This document shows, piece after piece, positions 25,691 to 34,099 of a stretch of 64,000 nucleotides of DNA. This DNA comes from Ruminococcus sp. (lineage in GTDB: Bacteria > Bacillota > Clostridia > Oscillospirales > Acutalibacteraceae), in assembly GCA_004556705.1 (NCBI GenBank), contig SFGA01000001.1, positions 1 to 64,000 on the forward strand, given 5' to 3'. Each line of letters begins with the position of its first letter. The first letter of the stretch is position 1. The notes beneath the pieces were generated by a model. The model did no database searches, was not told the origin of the DNA, and was given only the letters and a program-made list of their open reading frames with translations. Made by a program: the position numbers and the translations under genes.

Positions 25691-26691
25691 AAAAGCACGC
25701 AAATGTAGCTTTATTTGTGCCTCACGCAGGCTGTCCGCACCAATGCAGCTTTTGCAATCAAAAGACAATTTCAGGCTCTGTTAAGGCTCTTTCGACACAA
25801 GATGTGAAAACGGCGTGTGAAATTGCGATTAAAAGCGGAAACACTTCTCAGGAAAGTTCGGAAATTGCATTTTTCGGCGGCAGCTTTACGGCTATCGACG
25901 AGGAATATATGATTTCCTTGCTTGCAGAGGCAAAAAAATATATAGACGAAAATTATTTTAAGGGTGTGCGGATTTCCACACGCCCTGATTGTATAAATGA
26001 GCATAAGCTTGAAATTTTGAAAAAATACGGCGTAACGTCTATTGAATTGGGTGCGCAGAGCACCGATGACGAGGTCTTGCGTATTAACAGGCGAGGTCAT
26101 ACCGCAAAGGATATTGAAAATGCAAGTATGCTCATTCGTGAAAACGGCTTTGAATTAGGACTTCAGATGATGACGGGACTTATGGGTTCGAGCTTTGAAA
26201 AGGACATAAAAACTGCTGAAAAGCTGATTGAATTAAAGCCCGATACCGTAAGAATTTATCCGACAATCGTGCTTGAAAACACTCCGCTTGCCGACTGTAT
26301 GAAAAGCGGCGAGTATATTCCTCAAACCCTTGACGAAGCGGTAAAATTATGTGCAAAATTACTTTTGATGTTCCGTGAAAATAACATAAAGGTTATAAGA
26401 CTCGGACTTCATTCGGGCGGAAATGTTGAGGACGGATACCTTGCGGGTGCATATCATCCGGCATTTCGTGAGCTGTGTGAGGGTGAGATTTATCTTGAAA
26501 AAATACTCTTTGAACTCTCACAAAAAAGCCGTGAAAACGAATATGTAATCGAAGTTCCCGAAAAGTCTCTTTCAAAGGCAAAAGGACAGTCAAAAAGAAA
26601 TGAAAAAGCATTGAAAAATCAAGGATTTTATTGTACAATAAAGGGAAATGATTTTTTAGAAGATTTTGATATTATTGTGAAGGAAAAATGA
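25687..26691 (+). CDS. Elp3-like radical SAM protein
   Basis: The [4Fe-4S] cluster motif is HAGCPHQCSFCNQ (CxxxCxxC, about residues 15-23), followed by ISFRIST-type segments: FFGGSFTAIDEEYMISLL, RISTRPDCINEHKLEILKKY, SIELGAQSTDDEVLRINRRGHT and LQMMTGLMGSSFEKDIKTAE, typical of the Elp3/MiaB-like SPASM-free branch. Members sit between rnc and smc in many Clostridia but have no assigned substrate; RNA modification is a guess from Elp3. It starts with TTG overlapping the rnc stop (TTGA) and ends one base before smc. Confidence 0.85.
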   Translation: MKKHANVALFVPHAGCPHQCSFCNQKTISGSVKALSTQDVKTACEIAIKSGNTSQESSEIAFFGGSFTAIDEEYMISLLAEAKKYIDENYFKGVRISTRPDCINEHKLEILKKYGVTSIELGAQSTDDEVLRINRRGHTAKDIENASMLIRENGFELGLQMMTGLMGSSFEKDIKTAEKLIELKPDTVRIYPTIVLENTPLADCMKSGEYIPQTLDEAVKLCAKLLLMFRENNIKVIRLGLHSGGNVEDGYLAGAYHPAFRELCEGEIYLEKILFELSQKSRENEYVIEVPEKSLSKAKGQSKRNEKALKNQGFYCTIKGNDFLEDFDIIVKEK

Positions 26692-26692
26692 T

Positions 26693-29600
26693 ATGTTTCT
26701 TAAAGCACTGGAAATGCAGGGATTTAAGTCTTTCCCCGATAAAACGGTACTTGAATTTAATAAAGGCGTAACAGCTGTAGTAGGACCTAACGGAAGCGGA
26801 AAAAGTAATATTTCGGACGCTGTGCGTTGGGTTTTGGGCGAGCAGTCAACTAAAAATTTGCGTGGCTCGAAGATGGAGGACGTTATTTTTGACGGTACGG
26901 ACATCAGAAAGGCAAAGGGCTTTGCCGAGGTAACTCTCCGACTTGATAACAAGGACAGAACGCTTCAAAACGACAATGACGAGGTTTCCGTTACAAGACG
27001 TTATTTCCGTTCGGGCGAGAGCGAATATCTCATAAACGGCGAGTCGTCAAGGCTTCGTGATATAAACGAGCTGTTTATGGACACGGGTCTCGGTCGTGAC
27101 GGCTACTCTATTGTCGGACAGGGCAGAATTGCCGATATGGTTTCTTCAAAGACGGGCGACAGACGAGAAATGCTTGAGGAGGCTGCGGGAATTTCCCATT
27201 TCCGTTACAGAAGGGCAGACGCTACCAAAAGGCTCAAGCAGGCGGAGGAAAACCTTGTTAGGCTTCGTGATATTTTAACGGAGCTTGAAACAAGAGTAGG
27301 GCCGCTTAAAGCTCAAAGTGAAAAGGCACAGAAATTCATTGTGCTTGCAGAGGAACGCAAGGACCTTGAAATCGGTATTTGGCTTAACACCATTGACCGC
27401 ACTAATGACAGACTTCGTGAGCAGGACCATAAAATTTCAACCTCCGAGGTGAACTACAAGCAGGCAGAGGACGAGCTTGTGGCTATCGAGGAAAAAATCG
27501 ATTCTGCGGCACAGGAAATTAAAAATATAAATATAAAAATCGAGGAGATAAGAGCGCAGTCGTCGGTATCGGACGAGCAGATTTCGGCTCTTGAAACTCA
27601 GCTTAAAGTTGAGGAAAACTCGATTTTACACAACAACGAGACAATAGAAAGGCTCAAAAAGGATAAGTCAGACGAAAACGAGACGGAACAGCATCTTGAC
27701 GAGAGAATAAGAGATGCCGAGCAGGCTATCGAGCAGGCAAAGGAGCAGGTAACGGCTCTTGAAAATGAGATGTCCGAGCTTACCGCAAGGGAAGAGAGCT
27801 TTAAGAGTGACAACGCAACATTCTCCGATAGGGCGCAAAAGCTGTCGGCGGAAACTTCGGCTCTTTCTGTTGAACTTGCGGATTGCAGAGTGTTGAGCGA
27901 AACGGCAAATTCTTCTGTTGAGGAAATCAAAAACCGTATTTCCGCAATTGACAGCACACTCGGCGGCAGGCAAGAGGTTTACTTAAAATACAAGAAATCG
28001 CACGAGCAGGCACAGGAAGCGCTCAAAAAGTGCGAGGATGAAATAAATTCCATAAACAATTCAATCGACGGCTACACCTTGCGTTTGGAGTCGAGAGGCA
28101 AAAAGGCTTCGGACTGTGAGTCGCTTCTCTTTGAAAAGGAGAGAGAACTTCACAAGACCGAGGACAGAATAAGAATTTTGTCTGACCTTGAAAAGAGCAT
28201 GGAGGGTTATTCCGGCGCTATTAAGGCAGTTATCCGTGAACAGCAAAGGGGTGCGCTTCGTGGTATACACGGCCCGCTTTCACAGCTTATAACAGTAAAG
28301 GATAAATATTCCACCGCTATTGAAACGGCTTTAGGTGCGGCGGTGCAGAATATCGTAACCGAGACGGAAAGCGATGCAAAGCGTGCTATCAACTTTCTCA
28401 AAACTTCACACTCTGGCAGAGCGACATTTTTGCCGATTTCCGCAATTAAGGGCAGAACTCTTGCAGAAAAAGGTCTTGATGATGAGTTCGGATATGTTAA
28501 TATGGCATCGGAGCTTGTCGAAACAGACTCAAAGTACCGTGAAATTATAAAATCGCTTCTTGGCAGAACGGTTGTGTGTGACGACCTTGATTGTGCGGTT
28601 GCGATTGCTAAAAAATACACATACAGATTTAAGATAGTTACCCTTGACGGACAGGTTATCAACGCAGGCGGTAGTATGACGGGCGGTTCAAGAACGCAGA
28701 ACGCAGGCATTTTGAGCCGTGGTAATGAGATTGAAAAGCTCACAAAGGGACTTGAAGCGATGAAGAACGAAATGGCTTCGTTGCAGTCGGATTTCAAGCA
28801 GCTGAGCGAAGACAAGGCGGCGGCACTTGCGGATTTAGAGGGTGCGCAGGGCGATTTGCTTCGTAAGAACGAGGAAAAAATCAGACTTCAGGGCGATTTA
28901 AAGCTTGCCAAGGAACAGCTTGATACGGTATCGGGAGGTGTCGGCGAACTTGCAGAGGAAAAGCAGACGCTTCAAAAGAGAATCGATACAATAACCGAAA
29001 ACGCGGCAAATGCGGTCGTTCGTGTTAAGGAATTGAATGAGCTTATTGCTAAAAATGAGAGCGAACTTGAAAAACTCACGGGTGACAGAGAAAATATTGT
29101 CGCAATGCGTGAGGAGCTTTCGGAAAAGGCTTCACAATTGAGCCTTAAAATAATGTCGCTCAATAAAGATATTGAAACAAACACCGACACACTTGTTCAC
29201 TTGAACGCTCGTAAGCAGGGTCACACGGGCAAGGCAGAGGTGCTTGATTCAGAGATTGCAAGGATTAACGAGAAAAACGAGCAGTTGAGCCAAAATATCG
29301 AAAATCTTTCGCTTAATATCGAAGAGCTCAAAAAAGGTTCAAGTGCTTCAAGGCAGGAAATCGACGCTCTTATTGAAAGCCGTGACGGATATGAAAAACA
29401 GCAGAGTGATTTGCGACTTTTGGAGCGTTCAAAGACCGTTGAGCGTGAGCAGCTCGGCAATGAACTTGCAAGGCTTGAGGAAAAGAAGGTTGCAATGCGC
29501 AAGGAGTATGACGAACTCAGCGCAAAGCTTTATGACGAATATCAATTAACACGCCGTGAGGCTGCGGCACTTGATATTAAAATCGACGATTATCAGCAGG

Positions 29601-30262
29601 CGGGCAAACGACTTTCGGAGTTGAAAGCACAGATTAAGGCTTTAGGCTCTGTAAACGTTTCCGCAATAGACGAGTACAAGGAGGTTTCCGAGAGGTACGA
29701 GTTTATGTCGAAGCAGATAGCCGACGTTGAGAAGTCGAAGAATGAGCTCAACAAGCTTATCTATGATTTGACGGGCAAGATGGCGGCACAGTTCAGGGAG
29801 AGCTTTAACAAAATCAACGCCCATTTCGGCGAGACTTTCTCGGAGCTTTTCGGCGGCGGTAAGGCTGAGTTAAGGCTTGAAAACGAGCTTGATTTGCTTG
29901 AATGTGATATTGAAATCAAGGTTCAGCCACCCGGAAAGAATGTCAAGAATATCGACCTTTTGTCAGGCGGCGAAAAGGCAATCTCGGCTATTGCACTTTT
30001 GTTTGCGATACTCAAGGTTACACCTGCTCCGTTCTGTATTTTTGACGAGGTCGAAGCGGCTCTTGACGATGTCAATGTTTCAAGATATGCAAGCTACGTC
30101 AGAAGAATGACGAAGAACACACAGTTCATACTCATTTCTCACAGACGAGGCACAATGGAGGAAGCAGATGTCCTTTACGGCGTAACAATGCAGGAAAAGG
30201 GCGTATCAAAGCTGCTCGAATTAAAGACTGCCGAAATGGCTAAAAAACTCGGTTTGGCATAA
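26693..30262 (+). CDS. smc: Chromosome segregation ATPase SMC
   Basis: SMC with ScpA/ScpB loads at the origin and extrudes DNA loops. Full length at 1189 residues: Walker A GPNGSGKSNISDAVRWVLGE (31-50), coiled coil about 165-500, hinge about 505-680 (GYSGAIKAVIREQQRG to MTGGSRTQNAG), return coil about 680-1010, then the C-terminal head with LSGGEKAISAIALLFAI and Walker B FCIFDEVEAALDDVNVSR. No scp genes are nearby. Followed 18 bases later by ftsY, the classic Firmicutes order rnc-smc-ftsY. Confidence 0.98.
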   Translation: MFLKALEMQGFKSFPDKTVLEFNKGVTAVVGPNGSGKSNISDAVRWVLGEQSTKNLRGSKMEDVIFDGTDIRKAKGFAEVTLRLDNKDRTLQNDNDEVSVTRRYFRSGESEYLINGESSRLRDINELFMDTGLGRDGYSIVGQGRIADMVSSKTGDRREMLEEAAGISHFRYRRADATKRLKQAEENLVRLRDILTELETRVGPLKAQSEKAQKFIVLAEERKDLEIGIWLNTIDRTNDRLREQDHKISTSEVNYKQAEDELVAIEEKIDSAAQEIKNINIKIEEIRAQSSVSDEQISALETQLKVEENSILHNNETIERLKKDKSDENETEQHLDERIRDAEQAIEQAKEQVTALENEMSELTAREESFKSDNATFSDRAQKLSAETSALSVELADCRVLSETANSSVEEIKNRISAIDSTLGGRQEVYLKYKKSHEQAQEALKKCEDEINSINNSIDGYTLRLESRGKKASDCESLLFEKERELHKTEDRIRILSDLEKSMEGYSGAIKAVIREQQRGALRGIHGPLSQLITVKDKYSTAIETALGAAVQNIVTETESDAKRAINFLKTSHSGRATFLPISAIKGRTLAEKGLDDEFGYVNMASELVETDSKYREIIKSLLGRTVVCDDLDCAVAIAKKYTYRFKIVTLDGQVINAGGSMTGGSRTQNAGILSRGNEIEKLTKGLEAMKNEMASLQSDFKQLSEDKAAALADLEGAQGDLLRKNEEKIRLQGDLKLAKEQLDTVSGGVGELAEEKQTLQKRIDTITENAANAVVRVKELNELIAKNESELEKLTGDRENIVAMREELSEKASQLSLKIMSLNKDIETNTDTLVHLNARKQGHTGKAEVLDSEIARINEKNEQLSQNIENLSLNIEELKKGSSASRQEIDALIESRDGYEKQQSDLRLLERSKTVEREQLGNELARLEEKKVAMRKEYDELSAKLYDEYQLTRREAAALDIKIDDYQQAGKRLSELKAQIKALGSVNVSAIDEYKEVSERYEFMSKQIADVEKSKNELNKLIYDLTGKMAAQFRESFNKINAHFGETFSELFGGGKAELRLENELDLLECDIEIKVQPPGKNVKNIDLLSGGEKAISAIALLFAILKVTPAPFCIFDEVEAALDDVNVSRYASYVRRMTKNTQFILISHRRGTMEEADVLYGVTMQEKGVSKLLELKTAEMAKKLGLA

Positions 30263-30280
30263 TGCCGAAAGGAAAAACCA

Positions 30281-31594
30281 ATGGGAATTTTCAGTAAAAT
30301 CAACTTCGGTCTTACAAAGACCAGAAATAAAATGTCGGGTGCAATCGACGACCTTTTTGACAATGTCGATGAGGTTACCGATGACCTCTATGCCGAGCTT
30401 GAAGAAATTCTTGTTATGGCGGATGTCGGAATGGTAACGGCTGTTCAGATTACGGAAACGCTCAAAAAGAACGCAGCTGAAAAGAAGCTTAAAACCCCCG
30501 ACAAAATCAAGGCGGAAATGAAAAATGTCGTTGCCGAATTGCTTTACGGCGGCGAGGATATGGGCTTGATAACAAAGCCGTCCGTTATCCTTGTAATCGG
30601 TGTAAACGGCGTGGGCAAGACTACTACAATCGGTAAGCTTGCCGCAATGTATAAGGCTCAGGGCAAAAAGGTTTTGCTCGGTGCGGCTGACACCTTCAGA
30701 GCGGCGGCTATTGACCAGCTTCAAATTTGGGCTGACCGTTCGGGCGTCGATATTGTCAAGCACGCAGAGGGTGCAGATCCGGCGGCGGTTGTTTTCGATA
30801 CCGTAAATGCCGCAAAGGCGAGAGATACCGACATTGTAATAATCGATACCGCAGGCAGACTTCATAACAAGAAAAATCTTATGGATGAGCTTGCAAAGAT
30901 ATACAGAGTTATTGACCGTGAGCTTCCCTATTCCGACCGTGAGGTGCTTTTGGTGCTTGACGCAACGACGGGACAGAATGCGGTAAATCAGGCAAGAGAG
31001 TTTAAGGCGGTTGCCGAGATTACGGGAATTGTTCTTACAAAGCTTGACGGCACGGCAAGAGGCGGTGTTGTGCTTGCGATAAAGAACGAATTGGGAATAC
31101 CCGTTAAGTTTATCGGTGTAGGCGAGCAGATTGACGATTTACAGCCGTTTAATCCTCAGGCGTTTGCCGACGGACTTTTCCAAAAGATAGAATATGAGGA
31201 GGATGAAAATGAAAGCGAAAAGATTACTGAAAACATCTTGGGCGATATACGATCTGGTGTCGATGGACACGGCGACGGCGCAGATGAAGATAAACACAGC
31301 GATAAAGAAGCTGTTTCATCCTCACAGGAAGAAAAAGCAGAACAGAATAACGGCTCTCGGTCAAATGAAAGCGGAGTTTCGCAATTACAACAGACAGCGC
31401 AGATAATCGACGAGCTTGCCGTTGAAATGCTTGATGAGGTTATGCCGAGCGAGGAAAACGCAGAAGAAAATGCGGAAGTTCCTCAGACGGAAGAGGCAGT
31501 AACCGAGGAAAAAGACGAGCCCGAAGAACAGGAAGAAAAGAAAGAGAAAAAAGAAAAGAGGGGATTTTTTGGACTTTTTAATCGCCACTCATAA
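30281..31594 (+). CDS. ftsY: Signal recognition particle receptor FtsY with an unusual C-terminal tail
   Basis: This GTPase docks SRP-ribosome complexes at the membrane. Residues 1-303 form the N and G domains: GVNGVGKTTTIGKLA (107-121), AADTFRAAAIDQLQIWADRSG, IIDTAGRLHNKKNLMDEL, LTKLDGTARGGV and GVGEQIDDLQPFNPQAF. Beyond this is a tail of about 130 residues that FtsY normally lacks. It is strongly acidic and low-complexity (EEDENESEK, PSEENAEENAE, EEKDEPEEQEEKK) and ends in a basic amphipathic segment KKEKRGFFGLFNRHS. These are properties of the N-terminal A domain of other FtsYs, moved to the other end. A shadow frame lies within the tail, but no frameshift is needed. It overlaps rdgB by 26 bases. 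Confidence 0.95.
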   Translation: MGIFSKINFGLTKTRNKMSGAIDDLFDNVDEVTDDLYAELEEILVMADVGMVTAVQITETLKKNAAEKKLKTPDKIKAEMKNVVAELLYGGEDMGLITKPSVILVIGVNGVGKTTTIGKLAAMYKAQGKKVLLGAADTFRAAAIDQLQIWADRSGVDIVKHAEGADPAAVVFDTVNAAKARDTDIVIIDTAGRLHNKKNLMDELAKIYRVIDRELPYSDREVLLVLDATTGQNAVNQAREFKAVAEITGIVLTKLDGTARGGVVLAIKNELGIPVKFIGVGEQIDDLQPFNPQAFADGLFQKIEYEEDENESEKITENILGDIRSGVDGHGDGADEDKHSDKEAVSSSQEEKAEQNNGSRSNESGVSQLQQTAQIIDELAVEMLDEVMPSEENAEENAEVPQTEEAVTEEKDEPEEQEEKKEKKEKRGFFGLFNRHS

Positions 31595-32156
31595 TATGAA
31601 AAAAAGAGCCGAGCTTGAAAGAATTTTATCTCCGCTCGGTATAAATGTTAAAACCGCAGATGAACTCGGAATTGACCTTACTGATGTTGAGGAAACAGGC
31701 ACAACATTTGAAGAAAATGCAAAACTCAAGGCTGATTCGGGCTGCAAGGAAAGCGGTATGCCGTGTATTGCAGACGATTCGGGACTTATGGTTGACGCTC
31801 TTGACGGCGCACCCGGTGTTTACTCGGCAAGATTTGCGGGCGATCACGGAAACGACGAAAAGAATAACGATAAATTGCTCGATTGCTTAAAGAATGTACC
31901 CGACGATAAGAGAACGGCGAAGTATGTCGCTTGCGTTTGCTGTGTTTTCCCCGACGGCAGAGAATTTACCGTCAGAGGTGAGTGCCACGGCAAAATCGGA
32001 TACGAGAGAAAAGGTACTAACGGCTTCGGCTACGATCCGCTTTTCTACATTGACGGCAGAGCATTTGCGGAATACACACCTGAAGAAAAAGACAAGGTAA
32101 GCCACAGAGGTAACGCACTTCGTCTTTTTGCAGAGGAAGTTAAGAAGTATATATAA
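31569..32156 (+). CDS. rdgB: XTP/dITP diphosphatase (RdgB/HAM1)
   Basis: It removes deaminated purine nucleotides (XTP, ITP, dITP) from the pool. 195 residues with DFLIATHNMKKRAELERIL at the start, TGTTFEENAKLKA, CIADDSGLMVDALDGAPGVYSARFAG, RGECHGKIGYERKGTNGFGYDPLF and VSHRGNALRLF, all family hallmarks. The start is TTG 31569: GAGGGG lies six bases upstream, and the family begins exactly there. The first 26 bases lie inside ftsY. Confidence 0.95.
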   Translation: MDFLIATHNMKKRAELERILSPLGINVKTADELGIDLTDVEETGTTFEENAKLKADSGCKESGMPCIADDSGLMVDALDGAPGVYSARFAGDHGNDEKNNDKLLDCLKNVPDDKRTAKYVACVCCVFPDGREFTVRGECHGKIGYERKGTNGFGYDPLFYIDGRAFAEYTPEEKDKVSHRGNALRLFAEEVKKYI

Positions 32157-32211
32157 TTAGATAAAAATATATAAGATTGCAATAAACAATAAAGCATAAA
32201 CAGGAGAAATT

Positions 32212-32511
32212 ATGACAAGTAAAGAGAGATCAGCTCTCAGATCACAGGCAAATACGCTTCAGGCACTTTTTCAGGTTGGAAAAGGCGGAATATCCGATAC
32301 GCTTATTAAGCAGACGGAGGACGCACTCACCGCAAGAGAGCTTATTAAATTAAAGGTTTTGAGAGAAACTTGCCCCGACACACCGAGAGATATTGCCGAG
32401 AAATTGGCACTTGAAACAAATTCGGAGGTTGTCGGAGTTATCGGCGGAGTTATGATTTTGTACAGATACAATCCGAAGCTTCACGAGAAAAAGAAAACAG
32501 TGAGAAAATAA
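32212..32511 (+). CDS. yhbY: YhbY-family CRM-domain RNA-binding protein
   Basis: A 99-residue single CRM-domain protein that associates with pre-50S particles in other bacteria. It shows MTSKERSALRSQANTLQALF, QVGKGGISDTLIKQTEDAL (the GKxG loop), ELIKLKVL and GGVMILYRYNP. AGGAG before ATG. Groups with nadD, yqeK and rsfS as in most Firmicutes. Confidence 0.93.
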   Translation: MTSKERSALRSQANTLQALFQVGKGGISDTLIKQTEDALTARELIKLKVLRETCPDTPRDIAEKLALETNSEVVGVIGGVMILYRYNPKLHEKKKTVRK

Positions 32512-32512
32512 T

Positions 32513-33139
32513 ATGAAAATAGGTGTTTTCGGCGGAACGTTTAATCCTCCGCACAAGGGACATACACGGCTTGTTACGGAATTTTGCGAAAAATTAGGGC
32601 TCGACAGGGTTTTGATAATTCCCGATAAAGCTCCGGTGCATAAATCGGCTGAGGGCTTGGAGTCCGATACGGACAGGCTCAATATGTGCCGACTTGTGTT
32701 TTGCGATAAGCGGTTTGAAGTCAGCGATATTGAAATTAAACGGGATACCGACAGCTACACGGTTTACACCCTGCGTGAAATCAAGAAAATATACCCCGAT
32801 GATGATTTGTATTTGATTATCGGCTCGGATATGTTTTTGATGTTTTCGAGGTGGTATGAGTACCGTGAAATACTGTCAATGTGCACCCTGTGCGTCGCTT
32901 CCCGTTGCGAGGAGGAAAGCCTTGATGAGTTAAGGCGATATTCCGAAAATGAACTCAAAATACCGATTGACGGACTTACGGGCAAAGGAATAATCATTTC
33001 CCCCGTAGAGCCGTTTGAAATAAGCTCAACAGAGCTTCGCAGCTTACTTAAAACAGGCGAAAGCACCGAAAAATATCTTGACGGCAAGGTCAGAAAATAT
33101 ATCGAGGACAGAGGACTTTATGGATACCCAAAGAAATGA
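32513..33139 (+). CDS. nadD: Nicotinate-mononucleotide adenylyltransferase
   Basis: It forms deamido-NAD from nicotinate mononucleotide and ATP, late in NAD synthesis. In 208 residues the nucleotidyltransferase motif GVFGGTFNPPHKGH (4-17) is complete, and YLIIGSDMFLMFSRWYEY and EISSTELRSLLKTGEST (the ISSTxxR loop) are conserved. One base separates it from yhbY, and it overlaps yqeK by 20 bases. Confidence 0.97.
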   Translation: MKIGVFGGTFNPPHKGHTRLVTEFCEKLGLDRVLIIPDKAPVHKSAEGLESDTDRLNMCRLVFCDKRFEVSDIEIKRDTDSYTVYTLREIKKIYPDDDLYLIIGSDMFLMFSRWYEYREILSMCTLCVASRCEEESLDELRRYSENELKIPIDGLTGKGIIISPVEPFEISSTELRSLLKTGESTEKYLDGKVRKYIEDRGLYGYPKK

Positions 33140-33728
33140 AGAATTTGTCGAGGAAATCAAAAAAAGACTGAGTGAGTACAGATTTTATCATTCGTTAAAT
33201 GTTGCTGACGAGGCGAAAAGGCTTGCAAAAAAATACGGAGCCGACGAGGATAAAGCCTTTACGGCAGGTCTTATTCACGATATAATGAAGGATACCGATT
33301 ACGAAACTCAAAGGGAGTTAATCGAAAAATATTCGCATAAAATGACACCCACAGAGCTTGCAAATCCGAAAATATGGCACGCAATGAGTGGGGAAGTGTT
33401 TTTAAGGCACGAGCTGAACGTCAAGGATGAGGATATACTCTCTGCGGTCAGGTATCACACGACGGCAAGGGATAATATGTCGCTGTTGGAAAAGATTCTG
33501 TATATAGCCGATTATACTTCCGCAGAACGCAATTACCCCGACGTTGACGTAATCAGGGAAAAGGCTGAAAGAAGCCTTGAGGAAGCAATGCTATACGGCT
33601 TGCAGTTTACAATAAAGGAAAATGTTGAAGCGGGAGCAGTCGTTCACCCCGACAGCATTCTCGCATATAATGAAGTCGCAATTTCCGAAAAGGAGAAAGC
33701 GAGAAAGGATGAAAGCAATGCAGACTAA
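33120..33728 (+). CDS. yqeK: HD-domain diadenosine tetraphosphatase YqeK
   Basis: YqeK enzymes split Ap4A symmetrically into two ADP with a metal held by HD residues. The 202 residues show YRFYHSLNVADEAKRLAKKYGAD with the first His, FTAGLIHDIMKDTD (the HD pair), KIWHAMSGEVFLRHELN, AVRYHTTARDNMSLLEKILYIADYTS. ATG 33120 is chosen because the protein family begins there; it lies inside the end of nadD. Confidence 0.93.
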   Translation: MDTQRNEEFVEEIKKRLSEYRFYHSLNVADEAKRLAKKYGADEDKAFTAGLIHDIMKDTDYETQRELIEKYSHKMTPTELANPKIWHAMSGEVFLRHELNVKDEDILSAVRYHTTARDNMSLLEKILYIADYTSAERNYPDVDVIREKAERSLEEAMLYGLQFTIKENVEAGAVVHPDSILAYNEVAISEKEKARKDESNAD

Positions 33729-34071
33729 GGAACTGCTTGAAAACACCGTCAAAATTCTTGATAATAAAAAGGCGGAGGACATTAAGGCACTTGAAATTAC
33801 CGATTTGAGCTCGGTTGCGGATTATTTCGTAATCGTAAGCGGTACTTCATCAACGCATATAAGGGCGCTTGCCGAGGAGCTTGAGGAAAAGCTGACGTCT
33901 CTCGGAAAAGAGCCAAATCACGTAGAGGGCAGATCGACAGGCTGGATTTTGCTTGACTACGGAACAGTTATTGTCCACATTTTCACTCCTGCCGACAGAG
34001 AAAATTTCAACCTTGAAAAGCTCTGGCAGGACGCAAAAGAGGTTGACGTTTCAAAGTGGATAATTGAATAA
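33718..34071 (+). CDS. rsfS: Ribosome silencing factor RsfS
   Basis: RsfS binds uL14 and stops 50S from joining 30S when nutrients are short. About 117 residues with KKAEDIKALEITDLSSVADYFVIVSGTSSTH, EEKLTSLGKEPNHVEGRSTG, WILLDYGTVIVHIFTPADRE and FNLEKLWQDA. ATG 33718 lies at a good distance from AAAGGA. The in-frame ATG at 33709 overlaps that Shine-Dalgarno, and anything earlier is in the shadow of yqeK. Confidence 0.95.
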   Translation: MQTKELLENTVKILDNKKAEDIKALEITDLSSVADYFVIVSGTSSTHIRALAEELEEKLTSLGKEPNHVEGRSTGWILLDYGTVIVHIFTPADRENFNLEKLWQDAKEVDVSKWIIE

Positions 34072-34099
34072 AAATCACATCCGATACAGAGGTGCAATT

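Noticed and set aside
31194..31406. Second frame inside the ftsY tail, first taken as a sign of a frameshift
   Set aside because: The ftsY frame is open to its end, overlaps rdgB in the normal way and has a consistent acidic composition, so no frameshift is required.
34072..34099. Possible T-box riboswitch before leuS
   Set aside because: Only 28 bases separate rsfS and leuS, with no room for the structure.
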